Assembly (NCBI GenBank): GCA_030407315.1 | Contig: JALQPE010000348.1 | Span: 124,001 to 188,000 of the forward strand | DNA length: 64,000 bases | Source: Asparagopsis taxiformis | Lineage: Eukaryota > Rhodophyta > Florideophyceae > Bonnemaisoniales > Bonnemaisoniaceae | Direction of reading: 5' to 3' | In this document: in pieces, positions 1-9,989 of the stretch | Layout of the letters: each line of letters starts with the position of its first letter | Numbering within the stretch: position 1 is the stretch's first letter | Made by a program: the position numbers and the translations under genes | The notes under the pieces: model-generated | The model's database searches: none | The model's input: only the letters and a program-made list of their open reading frames with translations | What the model was told of the DNA's origin: nothing

Positions 1-2
1 CG

Positions 3-620
3 AAAGCTTACGGCACAGGGGATGAGTCTCAAGCTGTCTATTCCAAAAATGATGATATCTTCTCGGATTTTATTTTGAGTCGACCTGAGCTTCACATTCA
101 GGTTACTTACAAAGTTCAGGTTAGCGGCGCCGTAGACGGCTCCTGCAATGCAGGTACAAAGGCCCCGGTTGAGAGATTGGCCGTCTGTTCTTTTTCTTTT
201 CTTACATTAGCTATGATATTGTTGTGTAGTTTCTGCCAATGCACACAACTCGAGATGCTCTGTCACGAACCCCATTCAATTCAGGCATGTTATCGCATTG
301 CAATTTGCCTGCACGGGTTATTCACCACAGCCCTTACAATGGCGCCTACCGGTAATTTCGGGAATGATGGTTTCCCTCTGCGTGTTACATGGGGTCACAT
401 CGACCTCCGTGACTACCTCATGGGGGGTGATTGCCTTCTAGGTATTATTAGGAAGAAGAGAAACATCACTGCAGAGGAATACATGTCGGTGCGGTTCGAT
501 TCTAATGCCACACAGATGGAACAATCCTACGAAAACCCAACAGCCAGGGTAGCATCTAATGTTCATTGTGTACCTCTAGAGGAAGATGATGAACTTGGTA
601 TTTCTTTAATTGATGTGTAG
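3..620 (+). CDS. Unknown protein, C-terminal part, open at left window edge
   Basis: The frame is open from base 3, so the annotation starts upstream of the window and no start codon should be assigned here. It ends with TAG at 618-620. I do not recognise the family. It has a clear paralogue on the minus strand at 36,940-37,804: the AYG..VY..ND.IF stretch, the SFLT.AM.LL.SFCQC segment and the YKIAIC/YRIAIC and DGFPL motifs occur in the same order. The hydrophobic segment at about 180-230 could be buried or membrane-associated. The tail is acidic. It converges with the Tudor-like gene 128 bp downstream. Having two related copies, one of them cut by a transposon end, suggests a small gene family; the function is unknown. 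Confidence 0.6.
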   Translation, partial: KAYGTGDESQAVYSKNDDIFSDFILSRPELHIQVTYKVQVSGAVDGSCNAGTKAPVERLAVCSFSFLTLAMILLCSFCQCTQLEMLCHEPHSIQACYRIAICLHGLFTTALTMAPTGNFGNDGFPLRVTWGHIDLRDYLMGGDCLLGIIRKKRNITAEEYMSVRFDSNATQMEQSYENPTARVASNVHCVPLEEDDELGISLIDV

Positions 621-747
621 ATTTCTGTTTACTGTTCTGCTATCTTTGCCTACGTAACCTGGCATTGTTTGCCTCTAGTTCTCAGTATACATGTGTCTCT
701 ATTAGCCTGGCAGAACCGTTTTTGCTTTATTCATTGCACTACTGGTA

Positions 748-2442
748 TCATTTTATGTACTCCTCTGCCCTTTTGTCTGAAAAGTTATACCCCACCACAT
801 CTTTGACTAGATCTTCCGATATCAACTTGTCTATTCGCCATGGTTCGCCAAAACCTCGGAATACGACGTAGGGTATATGAATTCGAAATGTTCCCCACAA
901 CACATCCCCTGTCTGTCCCCTTTTCTTATGCGTTATCGGTTGCCATTCTATACGAAAACTCTTCTTCCCGTCACCTTTCCACCCTTCCCGACTCGCATCC
1001 CCGTCAGGCCTCCTATGTACGGCACAAATCGATGGGCATTTTTTCAGCTCCATGCCATGCACATATTGACCTTGGACTGCAGAACTATTCTTGCGCACTA
1101 GGCACCACGTGTTCGATTTTGCTCCGGATACGCAGAACGAGCTACTGCCAATTGCAACAGATGATGGATCTCCGTTCGTCGTTTCTGTGCACAACAATGC
1201 ACCAAGCAAGCGCAAGAACAATGGCCTCCTAGGCCGATTTCCGCTAATCACTCCCCCTTCTTCCTCTTCCGCTGCCGCTCCAGGCTTTCGTCTGTGCAGC
1301 AATGACTCCATTCGCCACGGGTGAGGTAATCCTAACAAGTCCGATACTGCTGCAAAACTGGAACATGTAATGTTCACAGCTTCAGCACCAGTTCCGCTCA
1401 CTGCCTCATGAAGCCCAGGGTAAACTTTGTAATAACATCCTGCATACAACTCTGTTGTTCCCTTCAACATTTCCCGGAATACGGTTGTGCTCAATGAAGC
1501 AGGAATATGCACTGGACCACTCACAACTGTCCCACTGGTACATGCACCATCCACCTCACTATGCGGAAAATCCGTCCCGGAGTTTGACAACGTAACTCTG
1601 TTTGCCTGTTCTACAGCTTTCTCGACTGAGCGGCGCAAAAGCATCAATAGAACCGGTCCAGTGGACGTGAGTGCAGGTTCTATTGGAACTTTCCCATCGT
1701 AAACCATCCGATGATCGCCACCACTTCCAGAAAGAATAATACTTTCTAGTGTTCTCAGCCTCTTCTCCATGCCACTGTATGTGTTGGAATCAAGTACCGA
1801 TTCCACTTTTCGCTTCTTCTTTTGCGGGGACATCGCTTCAGATTCACCATCCGATTCGACATGATGTTCCACTCCGGCCTCTTCATAGTCCACAACCTCT
1901 CCGTTGCTCCTTCGCCACGGTGTTGGTGGCTGACCCCCGGACATCAACTTACTTCCCAGCACAAATTTTACGTATTCATAGGAGACGCAAGGGTAATTCC
2001 TTTCAGGAATTGCATCGTATAACAATCTGCCTTCTGCAACCACTATTTCATCATGCCTTGGCTTCACAGAATCCGAATACCGCCACTTTGACACTTCCGT
2101 TACTGCAATATCCTTTTCCTCCGTCGTCAACTTCACAATTGCAGTATCCAAATCCTGACCCTGCTGCTCCACCACTCCGGGCGTGTACACGCCATCTCCT
2201 CTGTCCACATCGATGCGGTCACCCACTGATGGTTTACCCGAGCAAATAGGATACTGCTCGGGAAGTTTCATTTCCACTACCACAGCCTTCCACCACATTG
2301 AGTCGTCCCCCACCTGGAACCATACCTCTATTTGGGTGCCGACAGACGGAAGTGCATCAACAGCTGCAGCTCGTTCACGCTCCCGACACGCTATTGCTTT
2401 TTCGCTTTGGCGCCTAATTCGCAATGATTCCCGCCTGGTCAT
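748..2442 (-). CDS. Tudor-like nuclear protein of unknown function
   Basis: A 564-residue ORF; I chose the first ATG, at 2442, because the open frame further upstream has no ATG. The N-terminus is Arg-rich (MTRRESLRIRRQ). Two successive small beta-barrel-like segments at about residues 34-62 (VGTQIEVWFQ..WWKAVVV) and 73-101 (VGDRIDVDRGDGVYTPGVVE) look like Tudor/agenet modules, which in known families read methylated Lys or Arg. A basic PQKKKRKV motif at 206-213 closely resembles the classical monopartite nuclear localisation signal. The C-terminal half is unfamiliar and has a short Glu run. It is convergent with the gene at the left edge. Tudor assignment is by pattern only; nuclear location is the firmer inference. 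Confidence 0.6.
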   Translation of the reverse strand: MTRRESLRIRRQSEKAIACRERERAAAVDALPSVGTQIEVWFQVGDDSMWWKAVVVEMKLPEQYPICSGKPSVGDRIDVDRGDGVYTPGVVEQQGQDLDTAIVKLTTEEKDIAVTEVSKWRYSDSVKPRHDEIVVAEGRLLYDAIPERNYPCVSYEYVKFVLGSKLMSGGQPPTPWRRSNGEVVDYEEAGVEHHVESDGESEAMSPQKKKRKVESVLDSNTYSGMEKRLRTLESIILSGSGGDHRMVYDGKVPIEPALTSTGPVLLMLLRRSVEKAVEQANRVTLSNSGTDFPHSEVDGACTSGTVVSGPVHIPASLSTTVFREMLKGTTELYAGCYYKVYPGLHEAVSGTGAEAVNITCSSFAAVSDLLGLPHPWRMESLLHRRKPGAAAEEEEGGVISGNRPRRPLFLRLLGALLCTETTNGDPSSVAIGSSSFCVSGAKSNTWCLVRKNSSAVQGQYVHGMELKKCPSICAVHRRPDGDASREGWKGDGKKSFRIEWQPITHKKRGQTGDVLWGTFRIHIPYVVFRGFGEPWRIDKLISEDLVKDVVGYNFSDKRAEEYIK

Positions 2443-3538
2443 AGTTCCTCCACCAAATAAAGATACTAGAGCCCAAATTTGCAATTCTGTTTAGGAAAAG
2501 TCTTCGTTGACTTCTTCAATACTACTCACCCATATCCGTAACGTCCAATTTTGCATTTTTACCGTATGATACGAAATCACTACAATGTTCCCCACTGCCA
2601 CAAAAGTTGTCAACTACACTACTACTGCGTTTATATTACTACTAACGCTTAAAGCCAGGGCGAAAATCACTATTCGGGTCAATCCCGTGTATAGGGGAGT
2701 GGCTTGATTACAGACTTTAGCGACTAAAATAGTAACCAAGCCGTATTATCTGTGCTAAAAATCAATGTAGATGGTTCCATTCTTTCGACCATACCCTATC
2801 TATGATAAAACAATGACCATATCGAGATAGGATAGTTAAAGCCATACACTTTGCATTTCTCCTCTTCCATATGATATCATATTCCTCATGGACATCCAAA
2901 ATGTGACTTCATCTAAGTGGATATCACATGGGAACAGTCAGTACCAGTCCATCTCTCTACCGTCCTTGCACTGCTACGGCTGCCATCCATTGCACAGACT
3001 GGAGTGACCATCAAAGATCATGGTTCCAGTCCATCATGGTACTGTCATACATATGGTTCCGCCGTTCCATCATTCCAGCATAGAATTTCCAAAAATAATG
3101 GAATATGCCACCTCTGGTCACTGTCATGACCAACGCGACGTGTCTTTGTCCTTTCCAATGTTATTTTTCCGTACAGTACTGGAAAATTCCACCTGTCACG
3201 GTGCTTACACCCACTCCCACGGCGCAGTTCCATTCCATTACATTCTTTACGGTATTTCCACTACTTATCTATGGCACGGCGCCGGTAATTTCTGGGATTT
3301 TTTTGATGGTTTGCCATTCCACTAATTTCTAATGGTCCAGACCATAAAATTTACTGGTTTTTCAAAAAATTGCTTATGCTGTGCCGTTTTTGTCTTCCTC
3401 GTCCGAAGCAGTATGGACAGATTCTTGGTTGGAGGGAGTCGCACCAGCACGTTGGTTATCTTGGGGGACAATCTCAACGGCAGAATCGGGGGAACGAGCG
3501 GAGTCTTCGTCAACCTCATCACCAGAAGCAGTGGCTTG
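2443..3538. other. Intergenic, no gene recognised
   Basis: About 1.1 kb between the Tudor-like gene and the end of the ParB-like gene. It is AT-richer than its neighbours and has many short ATGG/CCAT-containing words, but I find no convincing ORF, tRNA or long repeat. It should hold the promoter of the Tudor-like gene near 2,450-2,700 and the 3' UTR of the ParB-like gene near 3,320-3,538. Confidence 0.4.
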
Positions 3539-5206
3539 TTATTGATCGGTGGGTTTATCAACAACGGCCTGCTCTTCTTCCCCGGCGGATTGTTGTACCA
3601 CAACCGGCTCTTCTTCCTCGAGGCGTGTGCTTCCCGTCGAGCGAAGTCGCTGTGAACGGCGGCGGATGCCATGCGAAGCAGGCTCATGTTCGACATTCCG
3701 CTGCTTCTTGTGAGTGAGTCTCACATTGGCAGCAGAAGGGCGGCGTTTGCGTCGAGCCTTAGTCTTCTTCTTCAATGTCGGATTGAAAAACTCTTTGAAG
3801 TTCGTTTCCAAATCCTGTAAACGCGTGGTTCTCCGTCGCATTCGAACCTCACTGCTCCGGTCGTCCCCTCTATACATTGCAATGGCATTGGTGAGATGCC
3901 ATTGCAACTCCTTCGGCTGCTTAACAGACCCAATTGCCATCTCTGTGCTCAGAAATGACTTGCGCATAATACTCTTTGGGCGCCCAAACGCAGCGTACAG
4001 AGAATTTGCTATTGCAGTCACGCGACGGACGTATGTATAGAAGTCGTTCACGTCAAAGCGTCCATCCGGACGTCCACCATGAGCAGGGTTCAAGTACTCC
4101 GAAAGACCACGCAAGACGAAGACAAAGTTTTCTTCCAGCAACTCGCGCACTATCTTGTGGTCCAGGTGCGTTATCCCAATCTCGTTGCGGCGCTCGGAAT
4201 TGTTCAGCTCACGCAACACTTCGTCGAGAACAGGATGCTTCAGCGTTGCTATAGCCAAACGCGTCCACCGCCGGGCCGTGTTCGTTGAATTCATCATCCC
4301 CATGAACTGCGCCTCGAACAATGTTCGGATGACATCAGACTCACGCAAGTCGCCAGCGTTTTCCACGTTATTTGCAACAGCAATCGTACGGATGAACTGC
4401 TGGATGGACGACAAGATTCGAACCAGGGAGCGCTCCGTCAGTTGCGTCCCAGTCGTATGGTTCGACTCTGCACTCTTGTGGATGATCTCATGAGGCTGAA
4501 GATCACTGTCGTCCTTGCGGCGAAGGTAGTACACATCCAGAGGCTGAGTAACCCAGCGCAAGCGGTTTGCGTCCTGTGGCAGCTTGGTTCTGTGCATACG
4601 GGTGAGGCGCGTGAAGTCATCGGCAATACTATGCATAGCATTGAGACGATGCAGTCCGTCGATCACGGTCACGTTCGCATTGGCATGGAATTTGCCATTC
4701 TGGAACAGACGCGTGTCGGCGGGCAGATGCGTGTTCTGCGACCTCAGCACCGTCACAGTGATACGCGAAGAGCTCACATACCCCACAGCCAACATATTGT
4801 TGCGCAGGTCCTCCACGTGGTCTTCTTTCACATCCCGAAGGGTCACGGCCGGTTCCACTAGCTGCCTCACCAACACAGTCGCTCCTTCTCCGACGTAATC
4901 CGACGTCACAAACTTGGGCACCGTAATTTGCGTCCCCTGCTGCTCACGAATGCTCTCCGCCACCTCCGGTTCGTCGTCCACCTCGGTTACGTCCTGCGTA
5001 GTAGCTTCGGTGACGTTGGAGCGAGCAGGGTGCTTCGTGCCTCCACTGGAGGCTCTGGCAGAGCGAGCAGGGTGCTTCGTGCCTCCACTGGAGGGTCTTG
5101 CAGAGCGAGCAGGGCGTTTCGTGCCTCCCGAAACCGGAATGGAGCGTGCTGGATGCTTCGTACCCCCCGAACCAGTGATTTCGCCTGCTGGACCGGTACT
5201 GGGCAT
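3539..5206 (-). CDS. ParB/Srx-like domain protein with N-terminal GGTKHPARS repeats
   Basis: A 555-residue ORF. Residues 13-63 contain four imperfect copies of an SGGTKHPARS-type repeat, visible in DNA as ~57-bp tandem repeats. The ParB-like region spans about 105-230, with the DGLHR signature at 183-187 matching ParB box II (GxRR-like), which in ParB-family proteins takes part in CTP or nucleotide handling. A helical region follows, and the C-terminus is very basic (KKKTKARRKRR) and then acidic. It has no methyltransferase or dioxygenase domain, unlike the other ParB proteins here. The frame is open upstream of the ATG for about 90 bases and then reaches TGA. The ORF at 5274-5666, in a different frame, is probably its true N-terminus, so the gene carries either a frameshift or an indel error. 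Confidence 0.65.
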   Translation of the reverse strand: MPSTGPAGEITGSGGTKHPARSIPVSGGTKRPARSARPSSGGTKHPARSARASSGGTKHPARSNVTEATTQDVTEVDDEPEVAESIREQQGTQITVPKFVTSDYVGEGATVLVRQLVEPAVTLRDVKEDHVEDLRNNMLAVGYVSSSRITVTVLRSQNTHLPADTRLFQNGKFHANANVTVIDGLHRLNAMHSIADDFTRLTRMHRTKLPQDANRLRWVTQPLDVYYLRRKDDSDLQPHEIIHKSAESNHTTGTQLTERSLVRILSSIQQFIRTIAVANNVENAGDLRESDVIRTLFEAQFMGMMNSTNTARRWTRLAIATLKHPVLDEVLRELNNSERRNEIGITHLDHKIVRELLEENFVFVLRGLSEYLNPAHGGRPDGRFDVNDFYTYVRRVTAIANSLYAAFGRPKSIMRKSFLSTEMAIGSVKQPKELQWHLTNAIAMYRGDDRSSEVRMRRRTTRLQDLETNFKEFFNPTLKKKTKARRKRRPSAANVRLTHKKQRNVEHEPASHGIRRRSQRLRSTGSTRLEEEEPVVVQQSAGEEEQAVVDKPTDQ

Positions 5207-5273
5207 CCGTCCCGAGCTGGCCTGGTTCGTCGCTGCGTTGAAGTTTGACGCTGCAGCAGGGGTACGAATGTCG

Positions 5274-5666
5274 CTAGGGCCATCCTCCGCAGCGGGGGCG
5301 CATCATCCGAGTATCCCAAGGGTAAAACGCCGCGGCGTATGCTCCACCCATCGTCTCCGGCGGTCCCTCGGCGCCATCAAACATGTACGGGAACGGGAGG
5401 TCCTTGAACTTGTCCTTAGTCGCAATGTTGCGCACGACGATATAGTCCGCCTCGTCGGTTTCCGGCAGCTTGTGGTTGTGCAGCGTGCGCGGAAGGCCAA
5501 CATCGCCACCAGCAGTGCTCACCGAAGCCGTCCCAATATGCACAGCCGCACCGTCCACGTCCGCAAACAAATTGACATCGACGCCGCGCTTGAGTCCGCG
5601 CGACTCCGCTGACGCGCTCACTTGATCGCCGCAAACCGTCAAACTGCTGAAATGCGTATCCGCCAT
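5274..5666 (-). CDS. Probable N-terminal part of the ParB-like gene
   Basis: A 130-residue ORF starting at the ATG at 5666 (MADTHFSSLTVCGDQ). I do not recognise a domain. It stops at 5274, and the ParB-like ORF continues 70 bp further on in another frame. No good splice pair was seen between them. A short GATGAT and C-rich stretch near 5,295-5,310 is a likely place for one extra base. I infer one gene of about 2.1 kb read from 5666 to 3539, but this rests on adjacency and strand only. Confidence 0.4.
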   Translation of the reverse strand: MADTHFSSLTVCGDQVSASAESRGLKRGVDVNLFADVDGAAVHIGTASVSTAGGDVGLPRTLHNHKLPETDEADYIVVRNIATKDKFKDLPFPYMFDGAEGPPETMGGAYAAAFYPWDTRMMRPRCGGWP

Positions 5667-5944
5667 GGTTGTTGAGTTGGAAAGGAAAAGAGATGGTTGA
5701 CGTTGACGTATTGGAGTGATGTGGATGGTATGTTTCACGTTGAAGAATGGTCGTGAACGCCAATCGCTGGAAATAATAACACAATACAACCGAAATTTTG
5801 TTAGGTACAGACCTATCGTGACCGCTGGAATGCAAGAGAGGCAATCGAGATGTGAGTGTCCGTTCGGAACGGGCCCGAGTCGGGCTCTCGAAACCTGACG
5901 AGGTGGCGTGAAGCAGGCAGTGTCCTTGATGTGTAATGTGTTAA

Positions 5945-6189
5945 AATTACAGCTGTCAAGCTAGGCGGCTTTTGGGGCGGCTGCGAGCACCCCTTTATCC
6001 GGGGGACACCCTGATTTGAGTTAAAATTTGGGCTATTCTCAAAAACATGCACATGTGAACATGTTTTTGAGATGGGGGTGTGCCGTACGGCACAATCGAC
6101 CGCCGAAATCGATGTTTTTTGCAATATTTTTTGTGCCCGAAATTGTAGAATTTCTGGGCTGGCCAGCAATGCATCTGAGCTGGACATCC
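5945..6189 (+). repeat. Left terminal inverted repeat of the methyltransferase-SET unit
   Basis: About 245 bp, from AATTACAGCTGTC to GAGCTGGACATCC, matching the reverse complement of 9990-10221 almost throughout, with a few short indels. It contains an imperfect palindrome at 6038-6071 (CTCAAAAACATG arms) and a perfect 14-bp palindrome, GTGCCGTACGGCAC, at 6080-6093. The two arms point inward at the same single gene. I could not find a convincing target-site duplication outside the arms. Confidence 0.8.
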
Positions 6190-6540
6190 CCATGTCCAGT
6201 GGCCGTCCGGATGTCGCTCACCTGGTAAGCGTGATGCACCTGTGACAACCTATGTGACTGCAGTCACAGCCGCCATGGCGGCCGTGCAATACAACACTCA
6301 AAGACAGGGAATCACAATCTTTTTAAATTTTTTCTCTACCACGTATCCGTCACAACTTATTACCTACACCGGTTACGGGTTTCAAGACCTTTCCAGTGCT
6401 GTGTACCCGTATACTCTGTTCCGTTCGATATCAACCAGTGTTCCTCACGAAAGAGTGCAAACGTCACGAGATACGTCGTCAAATTTGACTGTCTCGCCGA
6501 GCGGTCGCCATCCTGTACCGAATTTTCCACTCATTCCATT

Positions 6541-9500
6541 ATGACGAATAAGCGCAGGCGCAACAGCAATCCGATCGTTGACGACGCAACCGTGCCAATT
6601 CTGCGCGAACCCGCTAGCCCTTGGGAGGATTCTAGTGACATGGGTACACGTCGAAACGTAGGTCGCGCCGCCCGCGAAACTACTCTCGCTGGCAAAGACT
6701 TCCTCCGCCTCTTGCTGGATTTATTCGCCCATTCAAGTTTCGCAGACTTGACGGACAAGCCGGGAGGTTTCACATACGCGGACCTCGGCGCTTGGGTTGC
6801 GCAGGGCACGGAAGAACAATTTCTGGCGCTGCAAGGTCGACTCAGCATGTCCTTCAGCGGTCGTTCGAAGAATGCTGGAGTCGAGGCGGATGTTGCCGAA
6901 ATCGTCATGGCAGAGATGAACGTTGAGCGAGCCAAGCAGATTGTTCGTCTGGCATTACCGATTGCCGAGTTTTCAAGACAGGATGAGCGTATCGGGCAAT
7001 GGGTTGAGCACTGCATCCTTTCTGGGATCGTGCCGCAGACCTTCCTTATTGGATGTAACATGCTTCCTTCGCCACTACAGGCGCCGCAGCGCGGGGAACC
7101 AAGCGCCTTCGTTCTTGCTCCACCGGAAACGTTCGAGGTATTGATGTATTTCCAAGCGTTGTCTATCATCCGAAATCACAACAAGAACCTGCCGCGTCGC
7201 CGAATAGGAGATGCGGCCGAAGAGGGGAACGAAGCCGCACACGTCCCAGCCCATCGGAAAAGCACTAATCGAGCTTGTTACGTGGTTCAAGTTTTATACC
7301 ATGCTTGGACCGATGTGGCCTTCGCCGCAAAGTTTTCCAGCTTCGAAGAGTTGATGGCGCCGTACATCATTTTCGACAGCAGTGAGCATTGGTTCGACGT
7401 GCTCGATGAAGGTCTATTCGCACCGATGGAGCAGAAGCTAGATCTCTACCACGACAAAGCTCCCCTATCTCATCCTGATGGATATGGTGGAAAAGTAGAG
7501 ACAAGAACCAGTGCGCAGCACAGCGCATTTAGGGACCTTGTGAGGAAGTTCTTCGACCGGTTGCAGTTTCTTATCGTCAACCCGGACCTGTACACCTGGC
7601 CGGAGTCCGACCGCTGGGGGGCGCTGGAAATATACTTGTCAAGCGGAAATCCGGACAAGCTGCCAGCGTACTTTGACACCCTCGACGAAGACGTTATGGC
7701 TGTCCTCCGCCCGGCACCACAAGCCGCGGACGCAGAAAAGGTCCCCAAGCCAGTTGATGACACTCCCACTCGTCGCAACACAGGAGGGAGAGGTTTGGTT
7801 CCGTCGACAAGACACACAACCAGGCTTAAACTTGGACCTGGGAGGACCAGTCTTACTGCCCAAGGGCCGTCTCCCCCGTCACCGTCACCCCATGCGACAG
7901 AAGAGCAGGAAAGTGAAGGGCAGGCTCTCGCAAAGGACTTTCTTTCGAAAATGAGTCAGTATTGCCGGGTGTACGACGTCCCTTTCGAAGATTTGGTCAG
8001 TGCCGACGAGAGCCGAGAACACGTGCCCATCACGGGCAACGTTCAGCTCATTCTGACTGATCCGCCTTACAATGTTCGTCGTAAGAGGAACGATTCCAAC
8101 TCTTCGTACGACAGGCTAACTGCAGAAGATATGCAGGCTAGCATCGAAGTGTTTGACGAGCTGTTGCGCCCCGGTGGCCACGGCATCGTGTTCTGCTCCG
8201 TTTTGCAGTTCTACGAATGGTTCCATTACTTGGAAACGTACAAAGGACCGCAGTCAGAAGGCCCAACCGATGCTGCTGCCAGTGATGACGGGTCGGATGA
8301 AGAAGAGGTTACGTCCATGAATTCGGACTCCGAAGCATCGCAGCACAGTGGCGAAGAAAGTGCGGATGAGGAGGAGGACGAGGACGAGGAGGAGGAGGAC
8401 GTCGTTCGGAATTCAGTTTTCTTCGTTGACGAGGTACCTCTGTTGTTTGTCCGACTACCTGGGCACCTCTATCAAATGCCGGGGCGGAAGAGGTACCAAC
8501 GCATGAACATGGCAGAGGTCGCTATCCACTTCTGGAAGCGAGGTGTTCCGTTCAAGACTGGAAGCGAGATGGTGGCCTATAGGAACCACGGATACATGGA
8601 CGGCACGTACCCGGCGTGGTGCAACGTCACCATCAATATGCCCGCCATCGATTCGAATGAGATGGTGTGGCGAACAAGGAGCACAACCGGTGCTACGGTC
8701 AGAGTTCGTGCAGAGCAGAAGAGCGTCGCTCTCATGATGGAGTTGATCAGCCAGCATTCACAGCCTGGTGATATTGTTGTCGATCCATTCTCTGGCACTT
8801 TCGCAACGGGAAAAGCAGCTATGAGCTTGCCTGAGCACCGTGTTTTCGTCGGCAGTGACATGGACAAATTGTGTGTGGCACGATCGCTTCCAAAGCTGTG
8901 TGCAGTCATGTCACGTGTAATTCTTTCAAACAACACTGACATGAGGGTCACGACAGAAGCGAAACAGAGTGCTGAGAAGTTCTTGGCGTCCCCCTCTGTC
9001 ACGATGCGTACACAGAGGGAACGCAGGATCATCGAACCCCCACCTGGCCTTCCCCTGTACCAGAGGTTCCCGAAATATACTCGGCAGTACCTCTGGCAGC
9101 TGTGCCCAGAGTCGATTGCGTCGCACGAGCATATGGAAAAACCGGTACATTATTGGCCACCTTCCCTGCGCCGCTGGTTGCAAACTGAAAACCCTCGCGT
9201 GATGCGGGCACACGATTGTGTTGCCAAAAAATTGAGCGTTCGACCATCGCTGATTAAGCATCCAAATGCAGGAAGAGGGCTCTTCGCTGAACAGACATTT
9301 AATGTTGGCGACGAAGTATGTGCATACTACGGAACTGTTGTGTACTCTGATATGAGCAAGGAGTCGATGAGGTTCGCGTACGGAGAGGGTCACATGGCGA
9401 TAACGAAGGAAACATTCTTGATGTATGCCATCAAGCTGTATGCAACGGCGGAGGACGACGAAAACATCGAGCATCCAATTTGGATTGTTCCGGCTCCGTT

Positions 9501-9744
9501 CTGTTCGGCGCAGTTCATCAACGACCCGCGGTATTTGCGAGGTGAGGACACTCCGGCGGAAGACACCAGGCGGATGGCCAACGTCGAGTTTGTCGAGAAC
9601 TACAGCAGCGGTTCGACGGGGAAGAAGCTCAAGGCCAAGGACCTAGAAAATCCGAAGATCATCGTAGTACGTGCAATCCGCGATATCCGTCCAGGGCAGG
9701 AGCTCTACGTTCATTATGGGACAGCGTTTAGAGCATGGAATTAG
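6541..9744 (+). CDS. DNA methyltransferase (N6/N4, beta class) fused to SET domain
   Basis: An intact 1067-residue ORF from ATG 6541. Residues 1-480 are unfamiliar; the first ten are basic. The methyltransferase has motif IV as DPPYNV at 507-512, an acidic insert at 581-622 (Asp/Glu/Ser runs), and motif I as VVDPFSGTFATG around 746-757 with SDMD after it. IV-before-I order is the beta class of N6-adenine/N4-cytosine enzymes, and DPPY favours adenine. Residues ~905-1064 form a SET domain: GRGLFA at 911, a central AQFINDP segment in place of the usual RFxNHxC, and a terminal ELYVHYG matching the ELxYDYG motif. SET enzymes methylate protein lysines. Both active sites look complete except the variant SET NHxC motif. 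It is the only gene between the inverted repeats. Confidence 0.88.
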   Translation: MTNKRRRNSNPIVDDATVPILREPASPWEDSSDMGTRRNVGRAARETTLAGKDFLRLLLDLFAHSSFADLTDKPGGFTYADLGAWVAQGTEEQFLALQGRLSMSFSGRSKNAGVEADVAEIVMAEMNVERAKQIVRLALPIAEFSRQDERIGQWVEHCILSGIVPQTFLIGCNMLPSPLQAPQRGEPSAFVLAPPETFEVLMYFQALSIIRNHNKNLPRRRIGDAAEEGNEAAHVPAHRKSTNRACYVVQVLYHAWTDVAFAAKFSSFEELMAPYIIFDSSEHWFDVLDEGLFAPMEQKLDLYHDKAPLSHPDGYGGKVETRTSAQHSAFRDLVRKFFDRLQFLIVNPDLYTWPESDRWGALEIYLSSGNPDKLPAYFDTLDEDVMAVLRPAPQAADAEKVPKPVDDTPTRRNTGGRGLVPSTRHTTRLKLGPGRTSLTAQGPSPPSPSPHATEEQESEGQALAKDFLSKMSQYCRVYDVPFEDLVSADESREHVPITGNVQLILTDPPYNVRRKRNDSNSSYDRLTAEDMQASIEVFDELLRPGGHGIVFCSVLQFYEWFHYLETYKGPQSEGPTDAAASDDGSDEEEVTSMNSDSEASQHSGEESADEEEDEDEEEEDVVRNSVFFVDEVPLLFVRLPGHLYQMPGRKRYQRMNMAEVAIHFWKRGVPFKTGSEMVAYRNHGYMDGTYPAWCNVTINMPAIDSNEMVWRTRSTTGATVRVRAEQKSVALMMELISQHSQPGDIVVDPFSGTFATGKAAMSLPEHRVFVGSDMDKLCVARSLPKLCAVMSRVILSNNTDMRVTTEAKQSAEKFLASPSVTMRTQRERRIIEPPPGLPLYQRFPKYTRQYLWQLCPESIASHEHMEKPVHYWPPSLRRWLQTENPRVMRAHDCVAKKLSVRPSLIKHPNAGRGLFAEQTFNVGDEVCAYYGTVVYSDMSKESMRFAYGEGHMAITKETFLMYAIKLYATAEDDENIEHPIWIVPAPFCSAQFINDPRYLRGEDTPAEDTRRMANVEFVENYSSGSTGKKLKAKDLENPKIIVVRAIRDIRPGQELYVHYGTAFRAWN

Positions 9745-9989
9745 GGTCACGAAAGATGTTTTCATTTCGACTACAAATAAAGCTACGTTCCAGAGTTGAA
9801 GTATATCATATAATGCAGCATGTCCAGCCACCATTAGTCCAGGGTGAAACCTATTCGGCAGTACTCACCTGTCAAAAACCAATCGTTCACACTCCAGGTG
9901 CAATTCGTCCGAGCAGTGAACCTGACTGCTTGGATGCTGTTATGCGTGCAGATGCAAAATACACGACCAAGTTGAAATGGACGTCCGGT

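Noticed and set aside
748..2484. Starts at TTG or GTG codons for several long ORFs
   Set aside because: The DNA is eukaryotic, so I moved the starts to the first ATG for the Tudor-like, ParB-dioxygenase and ParB-methyltransferase genes.
6541..8040. A ParB domain in the N-terminal half of the methyltransferase-SET protein
   Set aside because: No DG-x-HR signature or similar context was found in residues 1-480.
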